A stretch of DNA of 43,082 bases from Betaproteobacteria bacterium UBA5582 (GTDB lineage Bacteria; Pseudomonadota; Gammaproteobacteria; Burkholderiales; Rhodocyclaceae). The stretch lies in NCBI GenBank assembly GCA_002425245.1, contig DILW01000076.1, forward strand, positions 366 through 43,447, read 5' to 3'. The translations under genes were made by a program, and so were the position numbers. Below the pieces are notes generated by a model. The model had not been told where the DNA came from, did no database searches, and saw only the letters and a list, made by a program, of their open reading frames with translations. Shown here piece by piece: positions 25,420 through 32,100 of this stretch (its first letter is position 1; each line of letters begins with the position of its first letter).

Positions 25420-27167
25420 GCCGGGCTCCCCAGCAAGTCGCCGGCCGGATCTGCAGCGATTTCCCCGCTGGCATGCAGGCGACCGTCGGCCAGGCGCAGG
25501 ACCCGGTCGGCCAGCACCAGCGGCGCCGGTCGATGAGTGAGCAGGACGAGGGTCCTGCCCTGGCGCAGTTCGTCGATGCGGGCGATCACCCATTGCTCGG
25601 TATGCGCGTCCAGGCTGGCGGTCGGTTCGTCTAGCAGGAGCACGTCGGCGCGGCGCAGGCGAACCCGGGCCAAGGCCAGGCGGCGGAGTTGTCCACCGGA
25701 CATCTGGCGACCCCCTTCGCCCAGACGGGTCGCCAATCCATCCGGCAGCTTGCCGAACCAGTCGGCCAGGCCGGCAAAGCGCAGGGCTTCCAGCAGGGCG
25801 TCGTCGTCGGCGTCGTGGCGGGCAACGCGCAGGTTGGCGGCCAGCGTGTCGGCGATCAGCCGGGGATGCTGGCTCATCCACGCCACCCGTTCGCGCCAGG
25901 CCGCCAGGTCCAGGTTATCGATCGGCTGTCCATCGATCAGGACCTGGCCGCGGTCGGCCCGCAACTGGCCGAGCAGCAGGCGCAGCAGAGTGGTCTTGCC
26001 ACCGCCGCTGACGCCCTGGATGGCGACAGCCTCACCGGCGGCGACATGCAGCGTACAGTCGTCGAGCACGGTTTCCTGGTGGCGGTGAGCAAAACTGACG
26101 CCGTCCAGGTGCAGGCTTGGCACGCTACTGCCCAATTGCTGGCTGCCGCCGGCCGGTTGCGGGCTGTCGGCGTCGAGGATGGGCAACAGTTCGCCGGCCG
26201 CGGCCAGGGCTTCGGCGCGGGCGTGGTAATGGGTGCCGAGATCGCGCAGGGGTTGGTAGAACTCCGGCGCCAGCAGGAGAACGAAGAGCGCGAGCTGCAG
26301 GCTCAGGGCTTCGCCGTAGAGCCCGAAATCGAGGTAACCAAGCAGGCTCATGCCGAAATAGACCGCCGATACCGCAATCGATACCGAGGCAAAGAATTCC
26401 AGCACGGCACCGGACAGGAAGGCCAGGCGCAGCACGCTCATGGTCCGCCGGCGGAACTCGTCACCGATCTGCGCGACCTCGTCGCCGAGGCGTTGATGGG
26501 CGTCGAGCAGGCGCAGGGTGGGCAGACCCCGGATCAGGTCGAGGAAATGCCCGCTCATCCGTTGCAGCGCCTGAAACTGCTCGGTCTGCCGCTGGCGCGC
26601 GCCCCAGCCGACCAGGATCATGAACAGCGGAATTAGCGGCGCGGTCGCTGCCAGGATCAGCGCCGCCGCCCAGGAATAGGGGACGATGACGGCAACGATG
26701 AGCAGCGGCGTCAGCACGGCGAACCACTGCTGCGGGCGGTAGCGGGCGAAATAGCCGTCGACCGCCTCAACCTGTTCGAGCAGCGCCGTGCTCAGGCTGC
26801 CCGACTGCTGTTTTTCCCGCCACGCCGGCCCCAGCCGAAAGAGTGCGTCGATCAGCGCGCGGCGCAGCCGGCTGCGGACGGCCAGCGAAATGCGCGTTCC
26901 CGCTTCCTCACGAACGATTCCGGCCAGCGCCCGCAGCACCAGGCAGAGCAGGATCAGCAGCCAGGGCTGACGAAGCCCGGCGAAAGCCTGACCGTCGACG
27001 ATCAGGGCGTGTAGCACCTGCGCCAGCAGCGCGGCAAACAGGATAGTCAGCACGGTCTGGAAAACGCCGGCGGCGAGTAGCAAGGAGGACCACCCGGGGT
27101 GCCGGCCATAGTCGCGGGCGATCCGCCTGAGCGCCAGCTTGTGCGCGTCTTGTGCAGCTTGTGACAA
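25416..27167 (-). CDS. cydD: cysteine/glutathione ABC exporter, subunit CydD
   Basis: Partner of CydC. The 583-aa protein has six membrane segments (about residues 25-310), including the CydD-like block WAAALILAATAPLIPLFMILVGWGA and VLRLAFLSGAVLEFFAS, and an ATPase domain with IQGVSGGGKTT, MSGGQLRRLALARVRL and VLLLDEPTASLD. The best start is TTG at 27167, which has GGAG (ctcc at 27175-27178 on the plus strand) at good spacing. The gene follows cydX after a 74-base gap holding a terminator-like hairpin, so its dose may be set below cydAB. Confidence 0.93.
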   Translation of the reverse strand: MSQAAQDAHKLALRRIARDYGRHPGWSSLLLAAGVFQTVLTILFAALLAQVLHALIVDGQAFAGLRQPWLLILLCLVLRALAGIVREEAGTRISLAVRSRLRRALIDALFRLGPAWREKQQSGSLSTALLEQVEAVDGYFARYRPQQWFAVLTPLLIVAVIVPYSWAAALILAATAPLIPLFMILVGWGARQRQTEQFQALQRMSGHFLDLIRGLPTLRLLDAHQRLGDEVAQIGDEFRRRTMSVLRLAFLSGAVLEFFASVSIAVSAVYFGMSLLGYLDFGLYGEALSLQLALFVLLLAPEFYQPLRDLGTHYHARAEALAAAGELLPILDADSPQPAGGSQQLGSSVPSLHLDGVSFAHRHQETVLDDCTLHVAAGEAVAIQGVSGGGKTTLLRLLLGQLRADRGQVLIDGQPIDNLDLAAWRERVAWMSQHPRLIADTLAANLRVARHDADDDALLEALRFAGLADWFGKLPDGLATRLGEGGRQMSGGQLRRLALARVRLRRADVLLLDEPTASLDAHTEQWVIARIDELRQGRTLVLLTHRPAPLVLADRVLRLADGRLHASGEIAADPAGDLLGSPA

Positions 27168-27182
27168 CGATACTCTCCAGCG

Positions 27183-27204
27183 AAAACGCCGGCTCGCGCC
27201 GGCG
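27183..27204 (-). terminator. hairpin with short T tract between cydX and cydD
   Basis: On the minus strand a seven-base-pair GC stem (CGCCGGC / GCCGGCG, 27187-27204) closes a GCGA tetraloop of the GNRA type and is followed by TTTT (27186-27183). This is a weak intrinsic terminator or an RNA-stabilising 3' end for cydABX; some transcription presumably continues into cydDC. Confidence 0.55.
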
Positions 27205-27241
27205 CTTGACAGGTTGAACTATATCAGTAATTGGTGATGGA

Positions 27242-27340
27242 TCAGTCGGCCTCTTCTCCCTGCGCCTCGAACCAGAGGGCGTTGACGATCGCCAGCAGGA
27301 GGGCAAAACCCAGACCGAGTACCCAAGCGAAATACCACAT
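27242..27340 (-). CDS. cydX: cytochrome bd oxidase small subunit CydX
   Basis: A 32-aa single-span membrane protein beginning MWYFAWVLGLG, very close to E. coli CydX (MWYFAWILGT), with one hydrophobic helix (residues 3-23) and an acidic tail (GEEAD). CydX stabilises the haem-binding CydA subunit. The gene lies 15 bases after cydB on the same strand, and an AGGAAT is just upstream of its ATG. It is short enough to be missed by automatic annotation. Confidence 0.9.
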   Translation of the reverse strand: MWYFAWVLGLGFALLLAIVNALWFEAQGEEAD

Positions 27341-27355
27341 GACGATTCCTTTCGA

Positions 27356-28492
27356 TCAGTAAAGTTGTTTGTCGTTGGCGGCGATGAACTCGCGCGTCAC
27401 CTTGCCCGACATCACGTGATAGGCCCAGCTGGTGTAAGCCAGGACGATGGGCGTGAAGATCAGCGCCACCCAGAGCATGACGTTGAGCGTGACGTAGCTC
27501 GACGTCGCATCCCAGGCGGTCAGGCTGGCCTTGGGCATGGCCGACGACGGCAGGATGAACGGGAACAGCGCCACGCCAGCGGTGAGGATCACCGACAGGC
27601 AGGCCAGCGACGACCCGACGAAGGCGATCAGCGTCTTGCCGGCCCTGACGGCCAGCAAGGCGAGCAGGGCGCCGACATAGGCGATGGCCGGGATCGACCA
27701 GAGGATGGGCAGTTTCTGGAAATTGCCGAACCAGGCGCCGGGCTGGCGGACGACTTCCTTCATCAGCGGGTTGATGACGCCGCCGACATCGGGAATCGAC
27801 TGGATGACATAACCGTCGATCCGCCACACCACCACGCCCGCGCCTGAAAATGCGAGCAGCAGGACGATCGCCAGCACGCTGACGGCGAGCTTGGCGCGTA
27901 GCTGCAGCGTTCCCTCGGTGCGATGGGCAAGGAAGGTGGCGCCCTGCAGGCCGAGCAGGGAGAGGCTGACGACGCCGCAGAGCAGGGCAAAGGGATTGAG
28001 CAGCGCCCAGAACGATCCAGAATAGAAGGAGCGCATCGTGTCGTCCAGGCTGAACGGCACCCCCAGGAAGAGATTGCCGAAGGCGACGCCGAACACCAGT
28101 GCCGGCACCGCGCTGCCCGCGAACAGGCCCCAGTCCCAGGCGGCGCGCCAGGCCGGATTGGGCAGTTTGGAGCGATACTCGAAGCCGACCGGCCGGAAGA
28201 ACAGCGCGAACAGCACCAGCAGCAGCGCCCAGTACATGCCGGAAAAGGCCGTTGCATAGACAAAAGGCCAGGCGGCGAAGATGGCGCCGCCGCCGGTGAT
28301 GAACCAGACCTGGTTGCCGTCCCAGTGCGGGGCGACCGAATTGATCATCACCCGGCGGTCGGTATCGTCCTTGCCCAGGATGGGCAACAGGGTGCCGACG
28401 CCCATGTCGTGACCGTCCATGATGGCGAAGCCGATGAGCAGTACGCCGACCAGCAGCCACCAGATCAGTTTCAACGTTTCATAATCAAACAT
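27356..28492 (-). CDS. cydB: cytochrome bd ubiquinol oxidase subunit II
   Basis: Structural subunit of the quinol oxidase. The 378-aa protein starts MFDYETLKLIWWLLVGVLLIGFAIMDGHDMGVG, with the conserved DGHDMGVG loop and WDGNQVWFITGGGAIFAAWP, and has about eight to nine membrane segments. The length matches E. coli CydB. ATG at 28492 is chosen; the frame upstream runs into cydA. The 11-base gap to cydA and the following cydX make one operon. Confidence 0.95.
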   Translation of the reverse strand: MFDYETLKLIWWLLVGVLLIGFAIMDGHDMGVGTLLPILGKDDTDRRVMINSVAPHWDGNQVWFITGGGAIFAAWPFVYATAFSGMYWALLLVLFALFFRPVGFEYRSKLPNPAWRAAWDWGLFAGSAVPALVFGVAFGNLFLGVPFSLDDTMRSFYSGSFWALLNPFALLCGVVSLSLLGLQGATFLAHRTEGTLQLRAKLAVSVLAIVLLLAFSGAGVVVWRIDGYVIQSIPDVGGVINPLMKEVVRQPGAWFGNFQKLPILWSIPAIAYVGALLALLAVRAGKTLIAFVGSSLACLSVILTAGVALFPFILPSSAMPKASLTAWDATSSYVTLNVMLWVALIFTPIVLAYTSWAYHVMSGKVTREFIAANDKQLY

Positions 28493-28503
28493 GATGTCTA
28501 TCC

Positions 28504-30039
28504 TCAGTGCTTGTTCGGTTGCAGGACGGCCGGGCCGAGGCGGGCGTACTTGAACATCAGGTACATTTCGACGACGAGCAGCAGGGTGTAGAAGCCGACG
28601 AAGCCGAACAGCGAACCGTAGAGGTCGGCCACCGACAGGCTGGAGGTGGACAGATGGGTCGGCAGGATGCCGAACACCGTCCACGGCTGGCGTCCGAACT
28701 CGGCCACCCACCAGCCTGCTTCACAGGCGATCCAGGGGGCCGGGATGAAGAACAGCGCCCATTTCAGCAACCAGGGTTTTTGCTGGAAGTTGTTCCTGGC
28801 GCTCGACCAGAAAGCAAGCGCGAACAAGGCCAGCATGGCAAGGCCAAGGCCGACCATCAGGCGGAACGACCAGAACAGCGTGGACACCGGCGGCACCGAG
28901 GCGTGCGCGGCCTTTCGGATCATCTCCGGTGTTGCCTGGCGGACGTCCTCGGTGTAGGCCTTGAGCAGCAGCCCGTAACCGAGATCCTTCTCCAGCGAGC
29001 GGAAGCGTGCCATCAGCTCGGCGTTCTGCGGTTCCTTGCGTACGGCTTCAAGGGCAATCACCGCCTCGATTCCGGACTTGATGCGAGCTTCGTTCTCGGC
29101 ACGAATCTCGCGGATGCCGGGCAGGGTTTCCGTCGTCGACCGTGTGGCGATCAGGCCCAGCGCATAGGGAATCCGGATCGCCCAGTTGTTGCTCTGCTGT
29201 TCTTCGTTGATCGAGGCAATCAGGTTGAAGCCGGCTGGAGCCGGTTCCGTTTCCCACATGGCTTCAATGGTTGCCAGCTTGGATTTCTGCGATTCGCTCA
29301 CCGCATAGCCGGACTCGTCGCCGAGGACGATCACCGACAAGGCCCCGGCCAGGCCAAAGGCGGCGGCAATGCGGAAGGAACGGCGGGCGAACTCGATGTT
29401 GCTGCCCTTGAGCAGGTACCAGGACGAAATGCCAAGCACGAACAGCGAACCGGTAACGTAGCCGGCGGAGACGGTATGCACGAACTTGGCCTGCGCCGCA
29501 TGGCTGAAGATCAGCGCCCAGAAATCGGTCAGTTCCATGCGCATGGTGATCGGGTTGAAGGCCGAGCCGACCGGATCCTGCATCCAGCCGTTGGCGATCA
29601 GGATCAGGGCGGCGGACAGGTTGGCGCCGAGCGCCATCAGGGTGGTGACCAGCAGATGCCCCGGTTTCGACAGGCGCTGCCAGCCGAAGAAGAACAGGCC
29701 GACCATGGTTGATTCGAGGAAGAAGGCCATCAGCCCCTCGATCGCCAGCGGTGCGCCAAAAATGTCGCCGACGTAGTGCGAGTAATACGCCCAGTTGGTG
29801 CCGAACTGGAACTCCATGGTGATGCCGGTGGTGACCCCGAGGGCGAAGTTGATGCCGAACAACTTGCCCCAGAAACGGGTCATGTCCCGGTAGATTTCCT
29901 TACCGGTCAGCACATGGACCGACTCCATGGCGACCAGCAGCCAGGACAGGCCCAGGGTCAATGGGACGAAAATGAAATGGTAAAGCGCCGTCGCAGCGAA
30001 CTGTATCCGCGACAGGTCAACGACCGCTGAATCGATCAT
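28504..30039 (-). CDS. cydA: cytochrome bd ubiquinol oxidase subunit I
   Basis: Haem-bearing subunit of the high-affinity bd oxidase, which reduces O2 with ubiquinol without pumping protons. In the 511-aa protein the ligands His21 and His188 and the acidic residues Glu101 and Glu109 line up with E. coli His19, His186, Glu99 and Glu107. The GWWVAEFGRQPWTVFG motif is present. The Q loop is of the long type (a large segment between SESQKSKLATIEA and FRSLEKDLGYGLLL), as in E. coli. AGGGGA lies before the ATG. Three RegA-like dyads upstream suggest redox control. Confidence 0.96.
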   Translation of the reverse strand: MIDSAVVDLSRIQFAATALYHFIFVPLTLGLSWLLVAMESVHVLTGKEIYRDMTRFWGKLFGINFALGVTTGITMEFQFGTNWAYYSHYVGDIFGAPLAIEGLMAFFLESTMVGLFFFGWQRLSKPGHLLVTTLMALGANLSAALILIANGWMQDPVGSAFNPITMRMELTDFWALIFSHAAQAKFVHTVSAGYVTGSLFVLGISSWYLLKGSNIEFARRSFRIAAAFGLAGALSVIVLGDESGYAVSESQKSKLATIEAMWETEPAPAGFNLIASINEEQQSNNWAIRIPYALGLIATRSTTETLPGIREIRAENEARIKSGIEAVIALEAVRKEPQNAELMARFRSLEKDLGYGLLLKAYTEDVRQATPEMIRKAAHASVPPVSTLFWSFRLMVGLGLAMLALFALAFWSSARNNFQQKPWLLKWALFFIPAPWIACEAGWWVAEFGRQPWTVFGILPTHLSTSSLSVADLYGSLFGFVGFYTLLLVVEMYLMFKYARLGPAVLQPNKH

Positions 30040-30120
30040 GACTGTTCCCCTAGATGATTTGAATTGATGCCCGTGCTTCCGGGCTGCGTGATTCTGACGA
30101 CGCTGTCTGTCACCGGGGAA

Positions 30121-30135
30121 GTGACCAATTGCCGC
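30121..30135. promoter_or_regulatory. degenerate RegA-like dyad upstream of cydA
   Basis: GTGACC-AAT-TGCCGC fits the GCGACA-N3-TGTCGC pattern with three differences and directly abuts the next, perfect dyad. On the minus strand a CAGAAT hexamer (30096-30091) lies 32 bp from its centre and could be the cydA -10. Assigned only because of its neighbours. Confidence 0.35.
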
Positions 30136-30150
30136 GCGACAGTCTGTCGC
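30136..30150. promoter_or_regulatory. perfect GCGACA-N3-TGTCGC dyad in the cydA/regulator gap
   Basis: GCGACA-GTC-TGTCGC is a perfect inverted repeat of 15 bp. The length and the outer G and C match the geometry of Fis-fold DNA-binding domains, which is the fold of RegA/PrrA effector domains, and the half-sites resemble GCGNC/GNCGC patterns reported for that family. Probably an operator for cydA, for the regulator gene, or for both. Confidence 0.6.
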
Positions 30151-30172
30151 TGAGAGGGGGGCACTGACGGGC

Positions 30173-30216
30173 GCGACAATATGTCACTTCCCGGTGGCGG
30201 TCCGCTTCTCTATAGT
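30173..30216 (+). promoter_or_regulatory. dyad-controlled promoter of the response regulator/leader RNA
   Basis: GCGACA-ATA-TGTCAC (30173-30187, one mismatch between arms) abuts a weak -35 (TTCCCG, 30188-30193), followed after 17 bp by TATAGT (30211-30216). The dyad centre is 31 bp from the first base of the -10, the same as at 30888/30919 and 39665/39696. The weak -35 and this position suggest activation. Transcription would begin near 30223. Confidence 0.55.
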
Positions 30217-30222
30217 CCGGTC

Positions 30223-30284
30223 GCAAGTGTTCCGGAAGCGGGCACCTCTCGATTCCAGGCCCCAGTTCCGGGGCCTCTTTTTTT
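30223..30284 (+). ncRNA. candidate small RNA or attenuated leader, about 62 nt
   Basis: Bounded by the TATAGT promoter (30211-30216) and by a good intrinsic terminator (30257-30284), this stretch should give a short transcript. No plus-strand gene lies upstream that would need the terminator, because cydA runs the other way. It is either a small RNA or the terminated form of the response regulator leader, with read-through needed for translation at 30314. No reading frame of note is inside. Inference from sequence signals only. Confidence 0.42.
30257..30284 (+). terminator. intrinsic terminator in the response regulator leader
   Basis: AGGCCCC (30257-30263), six-base loop, GGGGCCT (30270-30276), then C and seven T (30278-30284). 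The stem is perfect and the T tract lies on the plus strand only. It sits between the promoter and the ATG of the regulator, an unusual place. Confidence 0.78.
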
Positions 30285-30313
30285 GGCAAGTTCAAGGGAG
30301 CGGAAAATTCGTC

Positions 30314-30856
30314 ATGGATCCTGGGCCGCACGATCTATTGATCATCGATGACGATGAGAGTTACCGGGAAATGTTGGCACGCGCCATGGGGCGTCGGGGG
30401 TTCGGCGTAGCGACCGCCGCCAGCGGCGACGATGCCCTGACGCTGTGCGCGTGCCACCGACCGCGCTACATCCTGCTTGACCTCAATCTGGCCGGCCAGT
30501 CGGGCCTCAACCTGATCGGCCCGTTACGTCAACTGGCGCCACTTGCCCGTATCGTGATCCTCACTGGCTACGCCAGCATCCAGACCACGGTCAGCGCCCT
30601 CAAGCTGGGCGCCGCGCAGTATCTGCCCAAGCCGGCCAGCGTTGCCGATATCGTCCAGGCCTTGCTTGACGACGCCATCGACATCCCCGAGTTTGCCGAT
30701 GCAAAGCGGATGACCGTTCAGCATCTGGAGTGGGAATACATCCAGAAAACCCTGATCGAACATGGCGGCAACGTCGCGGCAACCGCGCGCGCCCTGCAGA
30801 TGCACCGGCGCACCCTGCAACGAAAATTGGCCAAGAAGCGGCACATTTCAGGCTGA
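30314..30856 (+). CDS. RegA/PrrA/RoxR-family redox response regulator
   Basis: A 180-aa two-domain response regulator. The receiver has the acidic pocket IIDDDE (Asp12-14), phosphoacceptor Asp56 in ILLDLNLAG, Thr84 and Lys106. The C-terminal domain ends in LEWEYIQKTLIEHGGNVAATARALQMHRRTLQRKLAKK, in pieces nearly identical to the Fis-like helix-turn-helix of RegA/PrrA/ActR/RoxR proteins. Those proteins switch respiratory and photosynthetic genes with redox state under the kinase RegB/PrrB. Start MDPGPHDLL at 30314 gives the family length; GGGAG at 30296-30300 is somewhat far. No kinase gene is in the window. A SCO/SenC gene follows closely, recalling regB-senC-regA in Rhodobacter. Confidence 0.88.
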   Translation: MDPGPHDLLIIDDDESYREMLARAMGRRGFGVATAASGDDALTLCACHRPRYILLDLNLAGQSGLNLIGPLRQLAPLARIVILTGYASIQTTVSALKLGAAQYLPKPASVADIVQALLDDAIDIPEFADAKRMTVQHLEWEYIQKTLIEHGGNVAATARALQMHRRTLQRKLAKKRHISG

Positions 30857-30871
30857 AAGGCGGCTGTTCGA

Positions 30872-30924
30872 GCAGCGGGTGCGACACTATGTCGCACCCG
30901 CTGCGCAGGCGAATTCGCTAGCAT
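30872..30924 (+). promoter_or_regulatory. 15-3-15 perfect dyad and promoter ahead of the copper island
   Basis: Arms GCAGCGGGTGCGACA (30872-30886) and TGTCGCACCCGCTGC (30890-30904) are exact inverted repeats around CTA; the core is GCGACA-CTA-TGTCGC. TAGCAT (30919-30924) lies 31 bp downstream of the dyad centre, the same spacing as at two other promoters. No T tract follows, so it is not a classical terminator, although the RNA could form a very stable hairpin after the regulator gene. Confidence 0.6.
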
Positions 30925-30949
30925 GTCGCTCACCACAAGGGAGGGCGAA

Positions 30950-31126
30950 ATGAACCACAACGCGAACACCAGGAATCAGCCGGAAATGGCTTCCTTGCTC
31001 CTCGGCGCAGGCTTTGCGCTGGCCTCGCTGATCATCCTGCCGGCCGTCGCCCAGCGCGTCGGCCTCGGCTCCAGCGTCACCATCGCCCTGCGCGGGGCGC
31101 TGATGCGCGCTGCCAACCGCTTCTGA
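30950..31126 (+). CDS. small single-span membrane protein, function unknown
   Basis: A 58-aa protein with a polar N-terminus (MNHNANTRNQPEM), one hydrophobic helix at about residues 14-34 and a short basic C-terminal end (RGALMRAANRF). ATG at 30950 has a good GGAGGG just upstream (30940-30945); the in-frame ATG at 30923 overlaps the -10 region and is unlikely. It is the first gene after the dyad-controlled promoter and 38 bases before the SCO gene. No metal motif is visible and I do not recognise the family. Confidence 0.6.
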   Translation: MNHNANTRNQPEMASLLLGAGFALASLIILPAVAQRVGLGSSVTIALRGALMRAANRF

Positions 31127-31164
31127 CCGGCTTCCGGCCGGGTATCGACAACGGGGCAGCAAGA

Positions 31165-31755
31165 TTGCCGGAAATCCTCAGACGCTACGCCCTGATCATC
31201 GTTGCCGCGCTGCTCGCTGTCGCCTTGGCTGCGGCCTTGCTGCTGCGCGGCGGGATGAACGAGAGTCGGCCGGCGCTGCCGACGGGTGGCGATTTCATCC
31301 TGCAATCGGCGGATGGCACCATCGACAGCCGCAATTGGCGCGGCCAGGTGATCCTGGTCTATTTCGGCTACACCCATTGCCCGGATGTCTGTCCGGCGTC
31401 GATGACGGCCTGGGCCCAGGCGCTGAAAATGCTGTCGGCGGAGGAACGTCAGCGGGTCCGTCTGCTGATGGTGTCGGTCGATCCCGAGCGCGACACGCTG
31501 GACCACCTGCGCGAGTACGCCGCCTTCTTTCACCCGCAGATGATCGGCGCCACCGCTGCGCCGGAAGAAATCGCCCGCCTGGCCAAGGCCTACGGCGCCG
31601 GCTACATCCGCCAGGAGACGGCGGCCGATGGCAGTTACGCGGTCGACCACACGACGGCGACCTATGTCATCGATCCGGCCGGCAAACTGGCGACCATGCT
31701 GCAATTGGGGGCTGGCGGCGATACCATCGCGGCGACCATCCGGAGTCTGTTGTAG
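31165..31755 (+). CDS. SCO1/SenC-family copper-binding protein
   Basis: A membrane-anchored periplasmic thioredoxin-fold copper chaperone/thiol reductase used in building the CuA or CuB centres of oxidases. The 196-aa protein has an N-terminal membrane helix (residues 8-28), the copper-binding CPDVC (Cys72, Cys76) and the distal ligand His162 in AVDHTTATYV, plus VSVDPERDT. The start is probably TTG at 31165, since the next ATG (31257) would remove the membrane anchor. It is the first recognisable copper gene of the island. Confidence 0.88.
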   Translation: MPEILRRYALIIVAALLAVALAAALLLRGGMNESRPALPTGGDFILQSADGTIDSRNWRGQVILVYFGYTHCPDVCPASMTAWAQALKMLSAEERQRVRLLMVSVDPERDTLDHLREYAAFFHPQMIGATAAPEEIARLAKAYGAGYIRQETAADGSYAVDHTTATYVIDPAGKLATMLQLGAGGDTIAATIRSLL

Positions 31756-32100
31756 GTGCCGCGACCTTCCACCTTTGCCCTGAGCCTGCTCGGCCTGCTC
31801 GTCTGCGGCCTGCTCGGCGTTCTTGCCGAATCCTTGCTCTCGACCGCAAGACACCAGGCCCGCCTCGATGCCAACCGCGAACTGGTCGCCCGCCTTGGTC
31901 TGACCGATCTGGCACTGTTTACCGAGGCCCGCTACACCCGCCACCCCTCGCAGGCCGACCTGCATTCGGCGCTGCAGGACCATCCGGGCGCCTTCGACCA
32001 TTTCCCCTCCGGGTCGCTGCTGGCGCCGCCGGCCCACCTGACCCGCCTGCATGACGAAACCCATGAGCCCGTGGCTGGAAAAACAACGTCACCTGATTGA
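31756..32100 (+). CDS. small anchored protein, unknown
   Basis: A 114-aa protein starting with GTG immediately after the SCO stop, so translation is probably coupled. Residues 6-24 form a hydrophobic helix (signal anchor) without a lipobox; the rest is soluble, charged and presumably periplasmic, with several His (for example RYTRHPSQADLHSALQDHPGAFDHF). The 3' end overlaps the permease gene by 50 bases. I do not recognise a family; the His content may or may not mean metal binding. Confidence 0.55.
   Translation: MPRPSTFALSLLGLLVCGLLGVLAESLLSTARHQARLDANRELVARLGLTDLALFTEARYTRHPSQADLHSALQDHPGAFDHFPSGSLLAPPAHLTRLHDETHEPVAGKTTSPD

Noticed and set aside
30121..30187. Dyads as CooA or FNR/Dnr sites
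   Set aside because: CRP-family sites have half-sites in the opposite orientation (TGTCG..CGACA) or TTGA..TCAA with even spacing; here spacing is three and a RegA-type gene is adjacent.
30872..30904. The perfect dyad as an ordinary intrinsic terminator of the regulator gene
   Set aside because: No T tract follows, and the core matches the other regulatory dyads; kept as operator with possible RNA role.
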